DNA of 64,000 nt from Chrysomallon squamiferum. Taxonomy: Eukaryota; Mollusca; Gastropoda; Neomphalida; Peltospiridae. The stretch's first letter is position 1; each line of letters starts with the position of its first letter. The translations under genes and the position numbers were made by a program. The stretch covers positions 8,236,989 to 8,300,988 of the forward strand of contig CM022669.1 in the NCBI GenBank assembly GCA_012295275.1, read 5' to 3'. The notes under the pieces were generated by a model. It did no database searches and was not told the origin of the DNA. It saw only the letters and a list, made by a program, of their open reading frames with translations. Below are positions 51,099 through 63,380 of the stretch, piece by piece.

Positions 51099-52802
51099 TC
51101 TGTTAACAACATAACAAACAAACTTAAAAATAGTTGAAAAAGAAGATTTCAAAGTTCATGGATTTAAATTCCCAGTAGTCAGCGACACAAGTGATGTAAT
51201 TTGTTTACTTTTTTCAGTTTGTTATTTAGTTTCACAGTCAACTCAGATCCAAATTAGTCTTGTCTCTGTTGCAGGAAATGACTGATAAAAAGGACTACTT
51301 TCTGACATTGCTTTTCAAATTTTGTCTTTCATGTCCTTGCAGGTCACTGAGACAGTTTTTAAATTTTTTTGTTTAAAGTAGAAATTCAATAGATTTTCAC
51401 AAAGTAAATTACTTGCATTCAACACCTTTGATCCCGTAACCGTATTTTTAAAACTGTGACAGATTCGGCAATGAAAAGTTAAAAATGTCGTAAAGTCTGT
51501 AGTAAATGTTTCAGTCAAGAAGTTTGTGACTCTTCTTTTGCTCTTTATGACTTTTTTAAATATCTTGAATTTCTTTTATCTTAATTTCTTCCTGGTTTAA
51601 ACAGTAAAAATGTTCAAAAGACTTATTATTATTATTATTATTATTTTTTTTTTTTTTTTTTTTCAAAATATATTTTATTTGATCATTTTAGAATATTTAG
51701 TGCCTGGGTTTAGATAAGTAGTTGACTGTTGAAATGATGTTGATAAAACAAAATGTCAGGTTACAGTTTCATGAATATCATCAGTATGATACTAAAACTA
51801 TCATCTGTGATAACTGATAATAATTCATGCTGAAAAGTGCCAAAGTGTCATTAAAGAAAATTAAATTAAACTTATTTATTTTTGTGTTAATTTCAAAGCT
51901 ATTTATAAAAAATATCTGTTGAAAAACCAGTTTGACAAGTCAGTAACCTATATAGCTGTGTTCATTAAAGAAATATGTTTGTTTATCTGATTCAGAATTA
52001 ATTAAAACTGACAGGTATACACATTAAATCTTTTTACCTGTTAATTAAAACTTTAACACATGCAGTTATATACAGTTTTGCTAGCATATGAATATCTAAT
52101 AATGATAATGATATATGTCTATTTGCACACAGTTTGCTAGAATATGAACACTAATCTAATAATGATATTTCCCAGGAAAGGTTAAGTAACTTCATGTATG
52201 CACTTTCAGTTTATGAACTCTCACACAGAACCAGTCATAAATAATTTCAGTCACTTGACCCATGCTAGTCTGTCGAATGATAATCAGTGCAAACAGTGAT
52301 TGTGAATTCACTGATATTTCAGGTCAAGATACAGCTCTGTGTAAAAGTGTCAGATGATGTTTTGTTGACTTGGGATCATTTTCCCAACCAAACCAGTGTT
52401 GTTTCACATTTATAATTTCAAAAGTTGTGGTTAGTGCTGTCCTGACCTGTCTTTGGTGCTGAAGGAAAACAAATACAGCGATGATATCTGAACATATGTG
52501 TGTTGTTGTTGTTGTTGTGTGTGTGCGTGTGCGTGCATGTGTATGGGTTTGTCAGCATATAAAAATGCAGATAATAAAAAAATGTATAAAATCTACTAAA
52601 GTAACATCTAAATACTTTAAATAAATATTTGACAGCTGAAAACAAATAAAACATTTAATCTATTCTTGTCTTTAAACACTACCTAGAACAAGAAAACACC
52701 TAACAAAGTTTTTACTATTTTGCACTGTCAAGAAACTGTTGCTGTGATGAATGTGCACACACACATCAGTCTGAAGCAGCAGAGATGTTTTCTCCACTCT
52801 TA

Positions 52803-53040
52803 TCAAGACCAGCAATAAATCAAGCTGTCAAGAACTTTGACCACGGAAGATGATACATTTTCACTAACACACATTCCCACCTCTCCCACCTTTGATGTGC
52901 CATTAGCAACAACATTAACACCTGGCCTTTTAAGAGGTGGGTCAATTTGCCACCCACAGGTGATGACTTGTGTGGTAAAAGTTGATGTCTTCCTCGCAGA
53001 AATCACTGCACTCTGTGGTTTGAGCCTTTCAGCAAGTTGA
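52803..53040. other. GC-richer segment open on both strands, function unknown
   Basis: A non-repetitive stretch with no stop for at least 67 codons on either strand in the best frames, in an intron where stops are frequent. Neither translation resembles a family I know, there is no convincing splice pair around it, and it could be a relic of a mobile element or pseudogene. Confidence 0.25.
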
Positions 53041-53209
53041 GTGTGTTCAGACTTTCATCTGACATGGCTTTTAAATTACTGATCAAGTAAACCATAAAAC
53101 TACTCTATAATGAAAACATTTCAAATTACTTCTCTCTGTCCCCTTTGCCAGTCTCGGTCTTTCTTTCAGTTTTCTAGACTTCTTTCTTGCTTTCTGTTTG
53201 TTGTTTTTT

Positions 53210-53360
53210 CTTCTTTACCATATCTTTTTCTCTCTCTCTCACTTGCTGTCTGTCTGTCTCTCTCTTTCACTTGCTGTCTCTCTCTCTCTTTCATCTGTCT
53301 CTCTCTCTCTCTTTCATCTGTCTGTCTCTTTCTCATCTCTGTCTCTCTCTCTCTCATTAC
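53210..53360 (+). repeat. CT-rich pyrimidine tract
   Basis: Interrupted CT, CTGT and CTTT runs. Confidence 0.9.
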
Positions 53361-54811
53361 ATCTATATTTTTTTCTTGCCTTATCTGTTTCTTTCTAATA
53401 ATAGTATTCCAATAGTATTCCATTCTCTCCTCCCTCTCTCTCTTTCCATTTCACTCTGTTTTTCTTTCTTTCACACCATGTCTGTTATTTTCTCTTCCTC
53501 ATTCTCAGTTTTTATTTGTCCTCAAAATTTCTTTTTGTCTCCCATCTTGTTATCCCTGTCCCCCTTTCTATCATCTTTCTATTGCTGTGTCGCTCTGCCA
53601 CTGTTTTCATTAACAGAAACAAGCTCAGTGTAATGATCTACATTCTGCTGCAGTAGAACAAGGTCATTTAAAAGTGGAATATTTCTACATCCTGTGTCAC
53701 TTCATTTCTCCTAATTAGTGTTTGTTCAGTGGAATCACCAGCATTTCCCACTGACTGGAATAAAATGTCTGTCTGTGTTTACATTTGTCATAAACCTCAT
53801 TGATTCACGTTTGTTTTACAGACGGCTGTGTAATATGTGTTTTTATTACACATTACATGACAGTGATATATTACCTCTAATTAACTCTAATTTTTTGCTT
53901 TTTATGTCTACTTATCATTTATGTTAGACATTTTCAAACTGATTAAAATTCCCCTTGTTAATATTTTTCTCAGACTGTTTAAATCACAAAATTCAGACTA
54001 GAACCAGTGAAAGAATAATTTATTGATAAAAATACTTAGATTACTGAATGGTGTTCAGGAGTAATTACATGATGTATGTGTTAAAGGGACACATCAGTTA
54101 TTTGACACATCAGAATTTTAAGTGTTTCAATGAATAACTTGTCCTGGTTCATGACACAAGAGAGCACACTGCATGCTTGAATATTAAGATTCATAGTATC
54201 AGTGGATGACTATACAGTATGTGTGATTTCAGTTCAGTTGTTTGAATATAGATGAACAGCCCATATCAGAATTGTGAATATACTGAATGATTTGCTCATT
54301 TTTCACTGGATTTAAAAACAATGTGCCTGTCTTCAGTATTTCCATGGTTTTCTTAACTTACTCTTAGTTCTGTTTAAAGAACAAGAATTTCAGCTATTTT
54401 TTTGTTGTTTTTTTAAAAAGAAAACAAATGGTTTAAACAATCATTTTTCCTCCTTGTTGTGTCAGTCTGTCTAATCTGCAGTGACGTTTTCATTTTCTTC
54501 TTTAACCTTTTTAAACAAATTTCTTTTAAAACTCCCACACAAAAAAAAAAAAACCATCTCATACCCTGACTGCAGATAGTGATCAGAAAACTTGTCTCTG
54601 AACAACCAGTGTTTGATTTATTTTTACTTTTCACATTACACAGGTAACATTTTTAACTTACAGGTAGCTGTTAGATTCTCCAGTTTCCACCTGTCATTCG
54701 TTTTGTTTTTTTATCTTTGACACTGAACACCTGTACTTCTGTTTCTTTCACCTGTCTTTTACACACCTCCTACCTTGTGTTATCTTAATTCATTCACTCA
54801 TTCACTCACTC

Positions 54812-54815
<4 letters not shown>

Positions 54816-54881
<66 letters not shown>

Positions 54882-54939
54882 TGTATGTATGTATGTATGT
54901 ATGTGTGTATATATATATATATATACTGAAAGAGAAAAG

Positions 54940-54972
<33 letters not shown>
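54816..54972 (+). repeat. Compound microsatellite (TA)n(GTAT)n(TA)n
   Basis: TA at 54816-54848, GTAT at 54849-54902, TA at 54909-54925 and again at 54944-54972. Confidence 0.95.
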
Positions 54973-54977
<5 letters not shown>

Positions 54978-56134
54978 TTCCTCTTTCTGTCTAATTCAAT
55001 CCTCATATCTCTTTCATTTGTCTGTTTAATCTTTCAATTTCTCTCTCTTTCCTTTTGTTTTTCCCTCTTTCTCTTTCTTTTTTTTCTCTCCCTCTACGTC
55101 ATTCCAGTCTTTCTTTACATCTCTCTTGTTCCCTCTGTCTCTCACACCTGCGCATAATATATTATTGTTATTCACATCCTCATACAATATATTACTGTTA
55201 TATGCACACCTGAGCATATCATCTGATAGAGATAGTGTGTTCTATGATGTGACTGTGATTAAATCTCTCAGCATATTATCTTGTTTCAGACTGGTTTTCT
55301 GCTAAATAGATGACTAAAATATTTGTTTAGAAAGATCATTACACAGATGATAAAAACTGACATCTGGAACTGTTTATTTTTCTGTTAGAAAAACACATCA
55401 ACTATTAGAGTGTTTTCTTTAAAAAAATCCATTTCTTTTACATAGTCATATATACATTTAAAAAAAGGTTATTGGTAATCTGAACTACATAATCTTAGAA
55501 ATACTTGTGAAATAAACAAATTCAAATATTAACTGTCACTTCTAGTGCATATATAATACTTCGTCAGACAAACTTTTTAGACGCATATATTTATGTATTA
55601 ATTTTTACCACTTTACAGCATATGTTTTTCTGGATACTGAAAATATAAAATTACAGTGACAATGTCTTAAGTATTCATTTATCACCTTATTTTATTAGCT
55701 TGGTGCATGAGCAAGTGAAAAAAAAAAAATCTTTATGTTGTGTGTTTTGTTGGTGGGTGCAGGTAAAAATGTCATAAAGAGTCTGGGTTTATGACACAGA
55801 ACTTGTTCAGTAGTTTGTGGTTTTTTCTTTATTCTCTGCGTGCACGAGTGTTTGATGGTTTTTATCAAAAGCTGATGATGTGATGAAAGAACACTGATTC
55901 AGATGTAAAGATGTCCATAAACTCAGTGAGCTGTGATCTGTTCACATTCCTCTCCTTTCTCAACTTTGATGTTTTGACTCGAGCTGGTCCTCTGCGACAC
56001 AGTTTTTGAAATTGTTAGAGTGTGATTCGTACGCATAAATATATATACAACTGTGTTTAGTGATTTATGTTTTACAAGTAATGGGTGTGTTTGTGCATGT
56101 GTGTATATGCTTAATGATAAGTGAAAGCGAAATA

Positions 56135-56185
56135 CAGAGAGAGGGGAGAGAGAGAGAGAGAGAGAGGAGAGAGGGAGAGGGGAGG

Positions 56186-56234
<49 letters not shown>
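56135..56234 (+). repeat. (GA)n / GGGA purine tract
   Basis: About 100 bp of nearly pure purine. Confidence 0.95.
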
Positions 56235-56235
<1 letters not shown>

Positions 56236-56353
56236 ATATTCTAGTGAATGTATTCTTAAATATTATGTATTTTATGTCTCTACACCATGTAAAATAAATT
56301 ACAGCTGTTTACAAAACAGTCAAGCCACATTACACTTTCAAACAAAACAGTTC

Positions 56354-56465
56354 AATTCATTCATTCATTCATTCATTCATCCATTCATTCTTTCTTTCTT
56401 TCATCCATCTACAGTGTGTATACTCATCTTCATAAACACCATCCATCCATCCATCCATCCATCCA
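56354..56465 (+). repeat. (ATTC)n and (CATC)n arrays
   Basis: ATTC at 56354-56391 with TTTC and CATC after it, then CATC at 56440-56465. Confidence 0.9.
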
Positions 56466-57778
56466 GAATCTGTCAAACCCATCTGGTCCAGGTATACACG
56501 ACTACACATTCATCATAAATACATGAATGTTTTTTAAAATATTTTCTCCACACATCTTGAAAACCTGTAAAACTGAAAAAGTTGACATTCATAAATCAGT
56601 GGTGCTTTGAGGTGACAGCAGATCTCAAAGTGAAACTTTGAAAACTAAAACTGAATTTTTTTTTTCTTGTAAATTTCAAATCTGACATTCATTTGTCAGT
56701 GGGTAATGACAGGATGTTTGGTTTATGATTTAGAAAACATATTTTCCTTATTTATATATTTTTTATGATTTAGTAAACATATATTTAATATTATATGGTG
56801 TTTTTTTTTTGTTTTTTTTTGTTTCATTTTAAAATGCTTTATTTTCTTTGGAGTATTTAACTTGATTGAGTGAATATATATTTTAATTGTTTTTTATTGT
56901 GTTTTTCTTTTGTTCATTAAGAATATAAGATTTTTATAATTTATTGTTTACATCATATTAAAATGATATTCAAATTGTCATTTTCTGTGATTACAGAATA
57001 TTTGGTTACAATTTAAGATGTCTTCTCATCCTTTGCCTAACAGATGAAATTTTTTTTTTTTTTTTTTAGCATTAATCATTATTATTAAACATCTATTTAA
57101 ATATTGTTCTAAATATTTATTTAATTTTATTTCTTCATGGACTATATACTTTAGATTAATAATTTCCTTGTTTTTGGGGGTGCTTTTTTTCTTCAAATTT
57201 TCTAACAATATTATTATTATTATTATTGAGTGTTTTTTTGTTGTACGAAATATGGGTTTTGATTCTAGAACATTTTTAACAGTTTTGACATTTTCTGCTA
57301 GTTTTCAAACTATTGTTTTCACTCATCAGGGAATGTTTTGTTTATGATTTAAGTAAACATTCTGACTGTTTTCAAAATGTCTGTGGCCCGAATTTGAACC
57401 ATATTACTTTCTGACACACATGTAAACTATATATCTCTGTGTGAAAATGAGATGTTTTGTTTATGATGAAAATATTTAGGTCACAGGGGCCATGTTATGA
57501 GAGAAAGAGAAACAAAAGTGTAAAAAGATACACTTTATTCATTTGGCAGCTTAAGTCGAGATAGATTTCAAAAATCCTAGAAAGTTTTAAAAAAAATGAT
57601 TAGTAACTTTTATTTTATTATTTTAAAAATATTTTTCTTATTTTATTTTATTCAAGTTTATACAGAATTTCTCAATACAGAGATGAAAAGAAAAGCTAAT
57701 TATAGAAGATGAACAGTAAAAAAAATAACACGAAAAAAATTAAACATTTCCAGATCCTTTTAATTCTTCTTCTTACTA

Positions 57779-57850
57779 TCATCATCATTATCATCATCAC
57801 TGTCATCATCATCATCACCTTAATCATCATGATGATCATCATCTATTCAT
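57779..57850 (+). repeat. (ATC)n degenerate microsatellite
   Basis: ATC/TCA triplets with interruptions. Confidence 0.85.
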
Positions 57851-58632
57851 ATTCATCGTGTGTGGTTCAGTTAAGGTGAAAAAAAAAAAAAAGAAGCTAC
57901 AATAAAATACTACACCATTCATTTTATACCAAATGATCTATTAACTTTTATTTCTGTTTCTTTTCTTTCATTCTTTAAAAAAAAAAAAAAAATCGATTGT
58001 AAATGCTTGTATCAAATTTCAGTCTCTTTTTTCACTAAAATGTGTAATTTACCTGCAACAGTGTATTATCAAACTTTCACCACGGCATCACAACATCGTC
58101 GAACGTCGTCTCGCCTTTGATGTAGACTCTGCAAGCAGACTCCCCTAATTGCTGGGTTCAGCTTCTGCCGCACTTTGCCTGTCACATCGAGTAGACTCAG
58201 TATGTGTAAAGAGTAAATTAGTGTTCAGTTCTTCCTTCTTTAAAATTAGACCTCCATCCTGGGTTTCTTGTGTGGCAGGGCATTTCAGCTAGATATCTTG
58301 TTTACAGAGTTTAAGAGTGTGTCGTACAGACTACTGTGAGGTGTTGTTTGTGTGTGTTTTAAAAGTACATTGAAAGTGTAACAAAATGGGCAGATACCCC
58401 CCCACCCACCACCACGAAACCAGCATTCTGACAGATATGTAGCCAAAACATAATATTAAGTTTCCATAAATTAAAAACGAAATCTATTTGCACACATCGT
58501 TTTCAATTTAAAAAAAAAAAATTACTTCTTTCATAAACAGAACCAGCGGTTATTTTAAGATGAATATTGCTGTTACATTATCGTGGCATGTTTTCATCAC
58601 CGGTCTAATTTGAAACTGCCTCATGTACCCTT

Positions 58633-58648
58633 TGACCCGACCTGACCT
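58633..58648 (-). promoter_or_regulatory. DR4-type nuclear-receptor-like site
   Basis: On the + strand TGACCC and TGACCT are separated by four bases, which reads AGGTCA-N4-GGGTCA on the minus strand. Such direct repeats are known binding sites for nuclear receptor heterodimers. The site lies in a GC-richer non-repetitive island (58550-58880) about 2 kb upstream of exon 3. Function is inferred. Confidence 0.3.
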
Positions 58649-59024
58649 CACTGCAGGCGCAGTACACCTGTGTGTTTCTCCTGTAGGTCTGCTGCTGTCA
58701 CTTCTTATTACAGCTTTCAACAATGGACGTCTGTCTCTGGGTGTAAACAAGACGGACAAAGCCGGCAATAACGTGGAAATAAATATTTAATGGCTGGATG
58801 TTTAAAAGTGATATTGATCTCTGGTGTATCTATCTACCCACTGCCTGTGCAGTACGGGCCATATGGTACGGGAGGGTGTGCATTTATTGATTTACTTGTA
58901 GGAAAGGTAATTAAGGTAGAGCAGTGATAGGATCAGATTTGTTGCAACATCTTGAGTTCTGATTGTAATAAAATGTAATGTAGACCACACCGGTATGGGG
59001 TGAATGCAGATGTAAGGTATTTTG

Positions 59025-59028
<4 letters not shown>

Positions 59029-59108
<80 letters not shown>
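59029..59108 (+). repeat. (TG)n microsatellite, interrupted
   Basis: TG run of about 80 bp with TTTG interruptions. Confidence 0.95.
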
Positions 59109-59413
59109 TGCATGCAAACATGCACAGTTGTTATTTTATAGCTTGCATCTTTGGTATCATGAATGAAGGTTTGCTTTGTAATGTTACTAATACTATCTGT
59201 CTGTTGAAAAAGAGAAAAAGGTTAGCAGATATACTATACACATATTACATACAGATGTAGTAACGTTAGCATGATCAGAACAATGTATACTGGTGTAAAT
59301 AGTTATAGATATGCACAACCAAATGCATACACACATACACACATACACACATACACCATTATGTAAACTAGTGCAAATGTGTGCATACCCACCCACCCCC
59401 ACCCACACACCAA

Positions 59414-59415
<2 letters not shown>

Positions 59416-59453
<38 letters not shown>

Positions 59454-59535
59454 ACACACACAGAACACACACACACAGAACACACACACACACACACACA
59501 CAGAACATACACACACACACATACAGACAGACAGA
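59416..59535 (+). repeat. (CA)n with periodic CAGAACACAC variants
   Basis: CA run with CAGA interruptions at irregular spacing, ending in CAGA units. Confidence 0.95.
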
Positions 59536-60106
59536 CCAGACCAGACATGGACATCCAATAGCTAGCTTGTGTTTTATATTTGGCTGGATAACATATCAGC
59601 ACTCAGTTAACTGACACAAATAAATTGAGAATTGAGTTTTCATCTGAAACAAAACTAAACTTGTTATTATTATTTTTATTATTGTTAATGTTGTTATTAC
59701 TATGATTATCATTATTATTATATTTTATTTATATATTAATTTTTTTTAATTTCCCCTATTTATTAGACGATACAGGAATCTTGATCTTTGACAAGATTTT
59801 ATTCTTTTAAACCACATCGTTCTATCCTTGTATCTGTTCTGATTCATTACTTCACGTTGTAACAACACTGACTATAAAAGTACAAGTTACAATAAATCTA
59901 TAGCTGAGCAGTGAGAGTTGTTTCCCCTGACTAGATGAGTGAAAGTTTAATTTCACCACTGAGTGATCAGGTAAATTGGAAAGTGCTAACCTCATCTTAC
60001 ATTTAATTCAACCTGTGAAAACTCGTTAGCATGCATTCTTCTTGGCATGTCACTAGTAATGTATTTACTGTATTGCACAGCTTGAGGAAATGCATGTTGT
60101 TACAGA

Positions 60107-60107
<1 letters not shown>

Positions 60108-60184
<77 letters not shown>

Positions 60185-60197
60185 TGTGTGTGTGTAT
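60108..60197 (+). repeat. (AG)n(TG)n compound microsatellite
   Basis: AG at 60108-60182, then TG to about 60197. Confidence 0.95.
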
Positions 60198-60474
60198 GAA
60201 AAATATGAAGGCTTTTTTATTTGTGTACCTAACTCCCTTTTCTTACAATCATGACATATCATCATCATCATCTTAGTGGTAGTAGATTCATCATCATCAC
60301 TATCATTATAATTATAAATTATTAGTAATTGTAATACTACAGTTATGTTACGATATAAAAAAAAAATAGTGCTATTTGCTTTTAAAAAACTCATTTAATT
60401 TATTGATGAAGGAAGGAAAAAAAATTGAAATTTGGAAGTAAATTATTAAAAGTAATTAATTTGTTAAATTACTT

Positions 60475-60483
<9 letters not shown>

Positions 60484-60532
<49 letters not shown>

Positions 60533-60541
60533 GTATTATTG
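60484..60541 (+). repeat. (ATT)n microsatellite just upstream of exon 3
   Basis: ATT run ending less than 70 bp before the exon 3 acceptor. Length changes here could affect the branch-point region. Confidence 0.95.
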
Positions 60542-60609
60542 TTATATGTATATTAAAATATTATTGGTATTCAGTTGTTTTAAATGAAATGTTGTGTGTT
60601 TGATTGCAG

Positions 60610-60727
60610 GAACAAGATCTATGGTCTGAATCTGGGAGACATCAGTAAGAAGGAAAGTGTGAGACAGAGAGATCTCTCTCCTAACACTAAAGATATCGAC
60701 ATGTGCAAAATACAGGGCAAGAAAGTT
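60610..60727 (+). CDS. Sema2a: Sema2-like exon 3: sema domain, blade 1 region
   Basis: The exon starts after TGCAG and ends before GTAAGT. Its first base completes Met73, then 39 full codons follow (residues 74-112). NKIYGLNLGDIS continues the LFVGAM motif of exon 2, as in all semaphorins. The middle part (KKESVRQRDLSPNTKDIDMC) is charged and variable, as is usual at the loop before the first conserved cysteine, here Cys105 in DMCKIQGKK. That cysteine is expected to form a disulfide with one in the next exon. The exon ends exactly on a codon boundary (intron phase 0). It follows 22.7 kb of intron, with an (ATT)n tract less than 70 bp upstream of its acceptor. Confidence 0.92.
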
Positions 60728-60807
60728 GTAAGTATTGCTGGTTATCAGCATGTTAACTTGTACCTAACTCTCTCTCTTTTTCTCTCTCTAAATAGATCTA
60801 AGTTCAT

Positions 60808-60811
<4 letters not shown>

Positions 60812-60858
<47 letters not shown>

Positions 60859-60865
60859 TGTGTGA
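60812..60865 (+). repeat. (TG)n microsatellite in intron 3
   Basis: TG run with one TTTG interruption. Confidence 0.95.
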
Positions 60866-61149
60866 GGGATGCATGCATACATGCATTTCTTTTTGTGTCT
60901 GAACTCAAAATAGAAAGAAAGTAGTTTCAAAGGGTTAGGAGTTAAAAAAAAAAAAAAAAGAAATAAAAGCCTATGGAAAAAGAAAATATTACAAAGCTTT
61001 TATATTATTTCTACATAATGGTTAAGTTGTATTTAAAGATTTAAAATTTTAATAACATGGTATTTTTAAATGTTAAATTATTGAACTTTGGAATTACATT
61101 TTTGAGTTAAATTAAAGGGACATTTTTTAATTTTTTTTCATCTCTACAG

Positions 61150-61260
61150 ACACCAGACTGCCAGAACCATATTCGTTTCATTGCAAGAAATGTCACCAAT
61201 TCCGATGTTCTGTCTGTCTGTGGGACAGGAGCCTACAACCCCAAGAGTTACCAGCTCAGT
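61150..61260 (+). CDS. Sema2a: Sema2-like exon 4: conserved CxNH and VCGT motifs
   Basis: The exon begins after CTACAG and ends before GTAAGA. It holds exactly 37 codons (residues 113-149) and is phase 0 on both sides. It includes PDCQNHIRF (114-122), with Cys116 as the likely partner of Cys105, and SVCGTGAYNPKSYQL (134-148), the nearly invariant semaphorin VCGT-A-NP motif. NVT at 126-128 is a possible N-glycosylation site. The match with class 2 semaphorins is strong at the NH-R-I run and at NPK. Because the exon is symmetrical, skipping would keep frame but would remove two conserved cysteines, so a functional skipped form seems unlikely. Confidence 0.93.
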
Positions 61261-61649
61261 GTAAGATAATTTCTATATTTTTAAAAACTTGTACATCAGG
61301 AACTGATGATCTAAGTTGTGATTTTTGTTGATTTAGTTTGAATATTAACATGAAAATTGCTGTTGTTTTAAAGAAAATGTGTTTGTTCTGTTTACTGGTT
61401 AATTATTTGTATTAATCTTGACCTCACAAGATTATAAAATGTTACAATTACAAAAGTATGTTATTCTATATTTTGTCTAATTAATCACTGGATTTTATTT
61501 ATTATTAAATCTATTCAAATATGCAAAAAATGACAAGACTGACTGAGTCTAGTTTTAATATTAGTTTATGCCTTTAAGAGTTGTTTCCCTTCCATCAATT
61601 GTAGGTAAAAACTTTCAAACTAAGTTTTATATTTATTTACTAATTTCAG

Positions 61650-61743
61650 ATCCAGTATCCAGCAATATCCATTTTATCCCAGACATCTGGAATTGGCAAG
61701 TGTCCTTATGATCCATTTGATAATTCAACAGCCATTTTAGTTG
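61650..61743 (+). CDS. Sema2a: Sema2-like exon 5: GKCPYDP / NSTAI segment
   Basis: The exon opens after TTTCAG and closes before GTAAGT. It carries 31 codons (residues 150-180) plus one base, which pairs with exon 6 to make Asp181. The first part (IQYPAISILSQTSG) is variable. The second part, GIGKCPYDPFDNSTAILV, is one of the best-known semaphorin signatures, with Cys167 and a predicted glycosylation sequon at Asn174 (NST). The adjoining exon 6 starts NNNPGDIPALYSGT, so the joined reading continues the family alignment without a gap. That supports both splice sites. Confidence 0.94.
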
Positions 61744-62207
61744 GTAAGTACCAGTTTTACTTTAATTTTGTGTACAGCAATTTCATTTTTTTTTTCTTTT
61801 TTATTATGTGTAATTATATTTAATTTATTTACAAATTATAAAAAGGTAGAAAAGAAAAAAAAATTGTTTGTTTTGTTTTGTTTTTGTTTTTTTTTTTTTA
61901 AATAGAAATTGATTTATACATTGTTTATAAATGTCTATTAAATGTTTTTTAACTGTAAATGCTTAGACAGAAACAGTAAAAAAAAAATCCTAATATTTCT
62001 TTAGACCTTTAACATTACTTATCCTCATAGAACTTTAAATTATAACAGAATCACAACATTTCCATTAACCTAACTGTCATCTGTTTCTTGCACAGTTCCA
62101 AGTTTTAATTGTACTGGTGAAGAATTTGAATGATAAACCTCTCTCAAACACATGTACATTAAATCAGTTCCTAATAATACATTTTATTTTGTTTTTTTTA
62201 CCTGCAG

Positions 62208-62369
62208 ATAACAACAATCCAGGTGACATCCCTGCTCTGTACTCAGGAACGGTGTCAGACTTCATCAAGGCAGACCCCCTCATATTCCGTCCCGCCCTGC
62301 ACCACCCTGATGGGACCATGGTGGTTGACTATGTGAGGACGTTACGCAGAAACCCAAAATGGTTGAACG
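62208..62369 (+). CDS. Sema2a: Sema2-like exon 6: LYSGT / KAD segment
   Basis: The exon starts after CCTGCAG and ends at a somewhat weaker donor (GTTAGT). It completes Asp181, then carries 53 codons (182-234) and one base of Glu235. Motifs are NPGDIPALYSGT (184-195), DFIKADPLIFRP (198-209) and RRNPKWLN (227-234). This run is where class 2 semaphorins, as I remember them, differ most from class 1: an NPG turn, YSGT, F-KAD and IFR. It is the best single piece of evidence for the Sema2 assignment. It is the longest exon in the window and one of the most GC-rich. The stretch just upstream (62117-62207) is also open in this frame but is intron, since it lacks family similarity and ends in a pyrimidine tract and CAG. 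Confidence 0.94.
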
Positions 62370-62414
62370 GTTAGTGTCTTGTTTTCATCATTATAAGTCT
62401 GTGCTTCAGTAAAA

Positions 62415-62445
62415 TTAAATAAATAAATAAATAAATAAATAAATG

Positions 62446-62508
<63 letters not shown>
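62415..62508 (+). repeat. (AAAT)n(AAT)n compound microsatellite in intron 6
   Basis: AAAT at 62415-62444, then about 21 AAT units to 62508. Confidence 0.95.
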
Positions 62509-62509
<1 letters not shown>

Positions 62510-62905
62510 ATAAAATCAAAAAATTTAAAATAATTAAAATGAATTGACACATATTAGACAGAAAGACAAAACACACTCCAGTATAAAACATATTTTCACA
62601 GCATTAAACTAAGTTGTATGAAACATATTTAAATTCAAATAAATTCAACAAAATTTTAAAATGTAGTAACCGATTTAATTGGCATTTCATAATTTAATGG
62701 GTGGACTCAGTCTTTCTCATAAATTTTGGACTCAGCTCTATTTGAATCTCTTTCTATTTTCTCATCATAAATTTTGACAGTCAGCTCTATTTGAATAGAT
62801 TTTTATTATTATTATTTTTTTGGTTTTGTTATTTTTAAGAATCAGTTTTGTTTCATATTTATTTAAAAATTTATTTTTTTATTAACATATTTATTTAAAT
62901 TTCAG

Positions 62906-63027
62906 AGCCTCAGTTTGTTGGTTCATTCGACGCAGGTGACCAAGTGTATTTCTTTTTCCGGGAAGTTGCACTGGAATACACAAACTGTGGCAAAAAAATA
63001 TATTCTAGAGTAGCAAAAGTCTGCAAG
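62906..63027 (+). CDS. Sema2a: Sema2-like exon 7: FVGSFD / YFFFRE / CGKKIYSRVAKVC segment
   Basis: The exon starts after TTTCAG and ends before GTAAGC, on a codon boundary. It completes Glu235 and carries residues 236-275. It contains FVGSFDAGDQVYFFFRE (238-254) and EYTNCGKKIYSRVAKVCK (258-275), the most conserved stretch of the semaphorin domain. In it an aromatic-rich strand (VYFFFRE) is followed by two cysteines (262 and 274) and the basic YSRVA-VCK run. I see no missing key residue. In structures of family members this part lies in the middle of the propeller, ahead of the extrusion loop. Confidence 0.95.
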
Positions 63028-63380
63028 GTAAGCTGTAGATTTAGTTAAATAAACAAACAAACAAACAAATAAATAAAATTAAAAAAGAAAAGTAGATTTC
63101 ACGAGTTACAGCTAATTAAACTTATGAAGAGAATAACATTTTATAAATATTTACAAATAAAATAGAAACTTGTCACCTAAAAAGAAGAAGAAAAAGACAA
63201 TGTAAATAAATATTAAGAAAAACACAAGTAACTGACACAGAAACAAAAAATTAAAAAGAACTTTCCAGAAGCAGAATAATACAGTTAATTTCATTCTACT
63301 GCAATTAAATTCTCAGAACTATAAAATCATTTTTAAAACTTAACTGTGATGTTATTTTAAAATGGTAATATTGTTCACAG

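Noticed and set aside
59193-59614. Cys/Val-rich and His/Thr-rich open frames on both strands
   Set aside because: They are translations of the CA/TG microsatellite. The high Cys or His content comes from the dinucleotide repeat.
62117-62207. Extension of exon 6 upstream to an ATG
   Set aside because: The frame is open, but the sequence lacks semaphorin similarity, and the pyrimidine tract with CCTGCAG at 62201-62207 is a clear acceptor that gives the correct phase.
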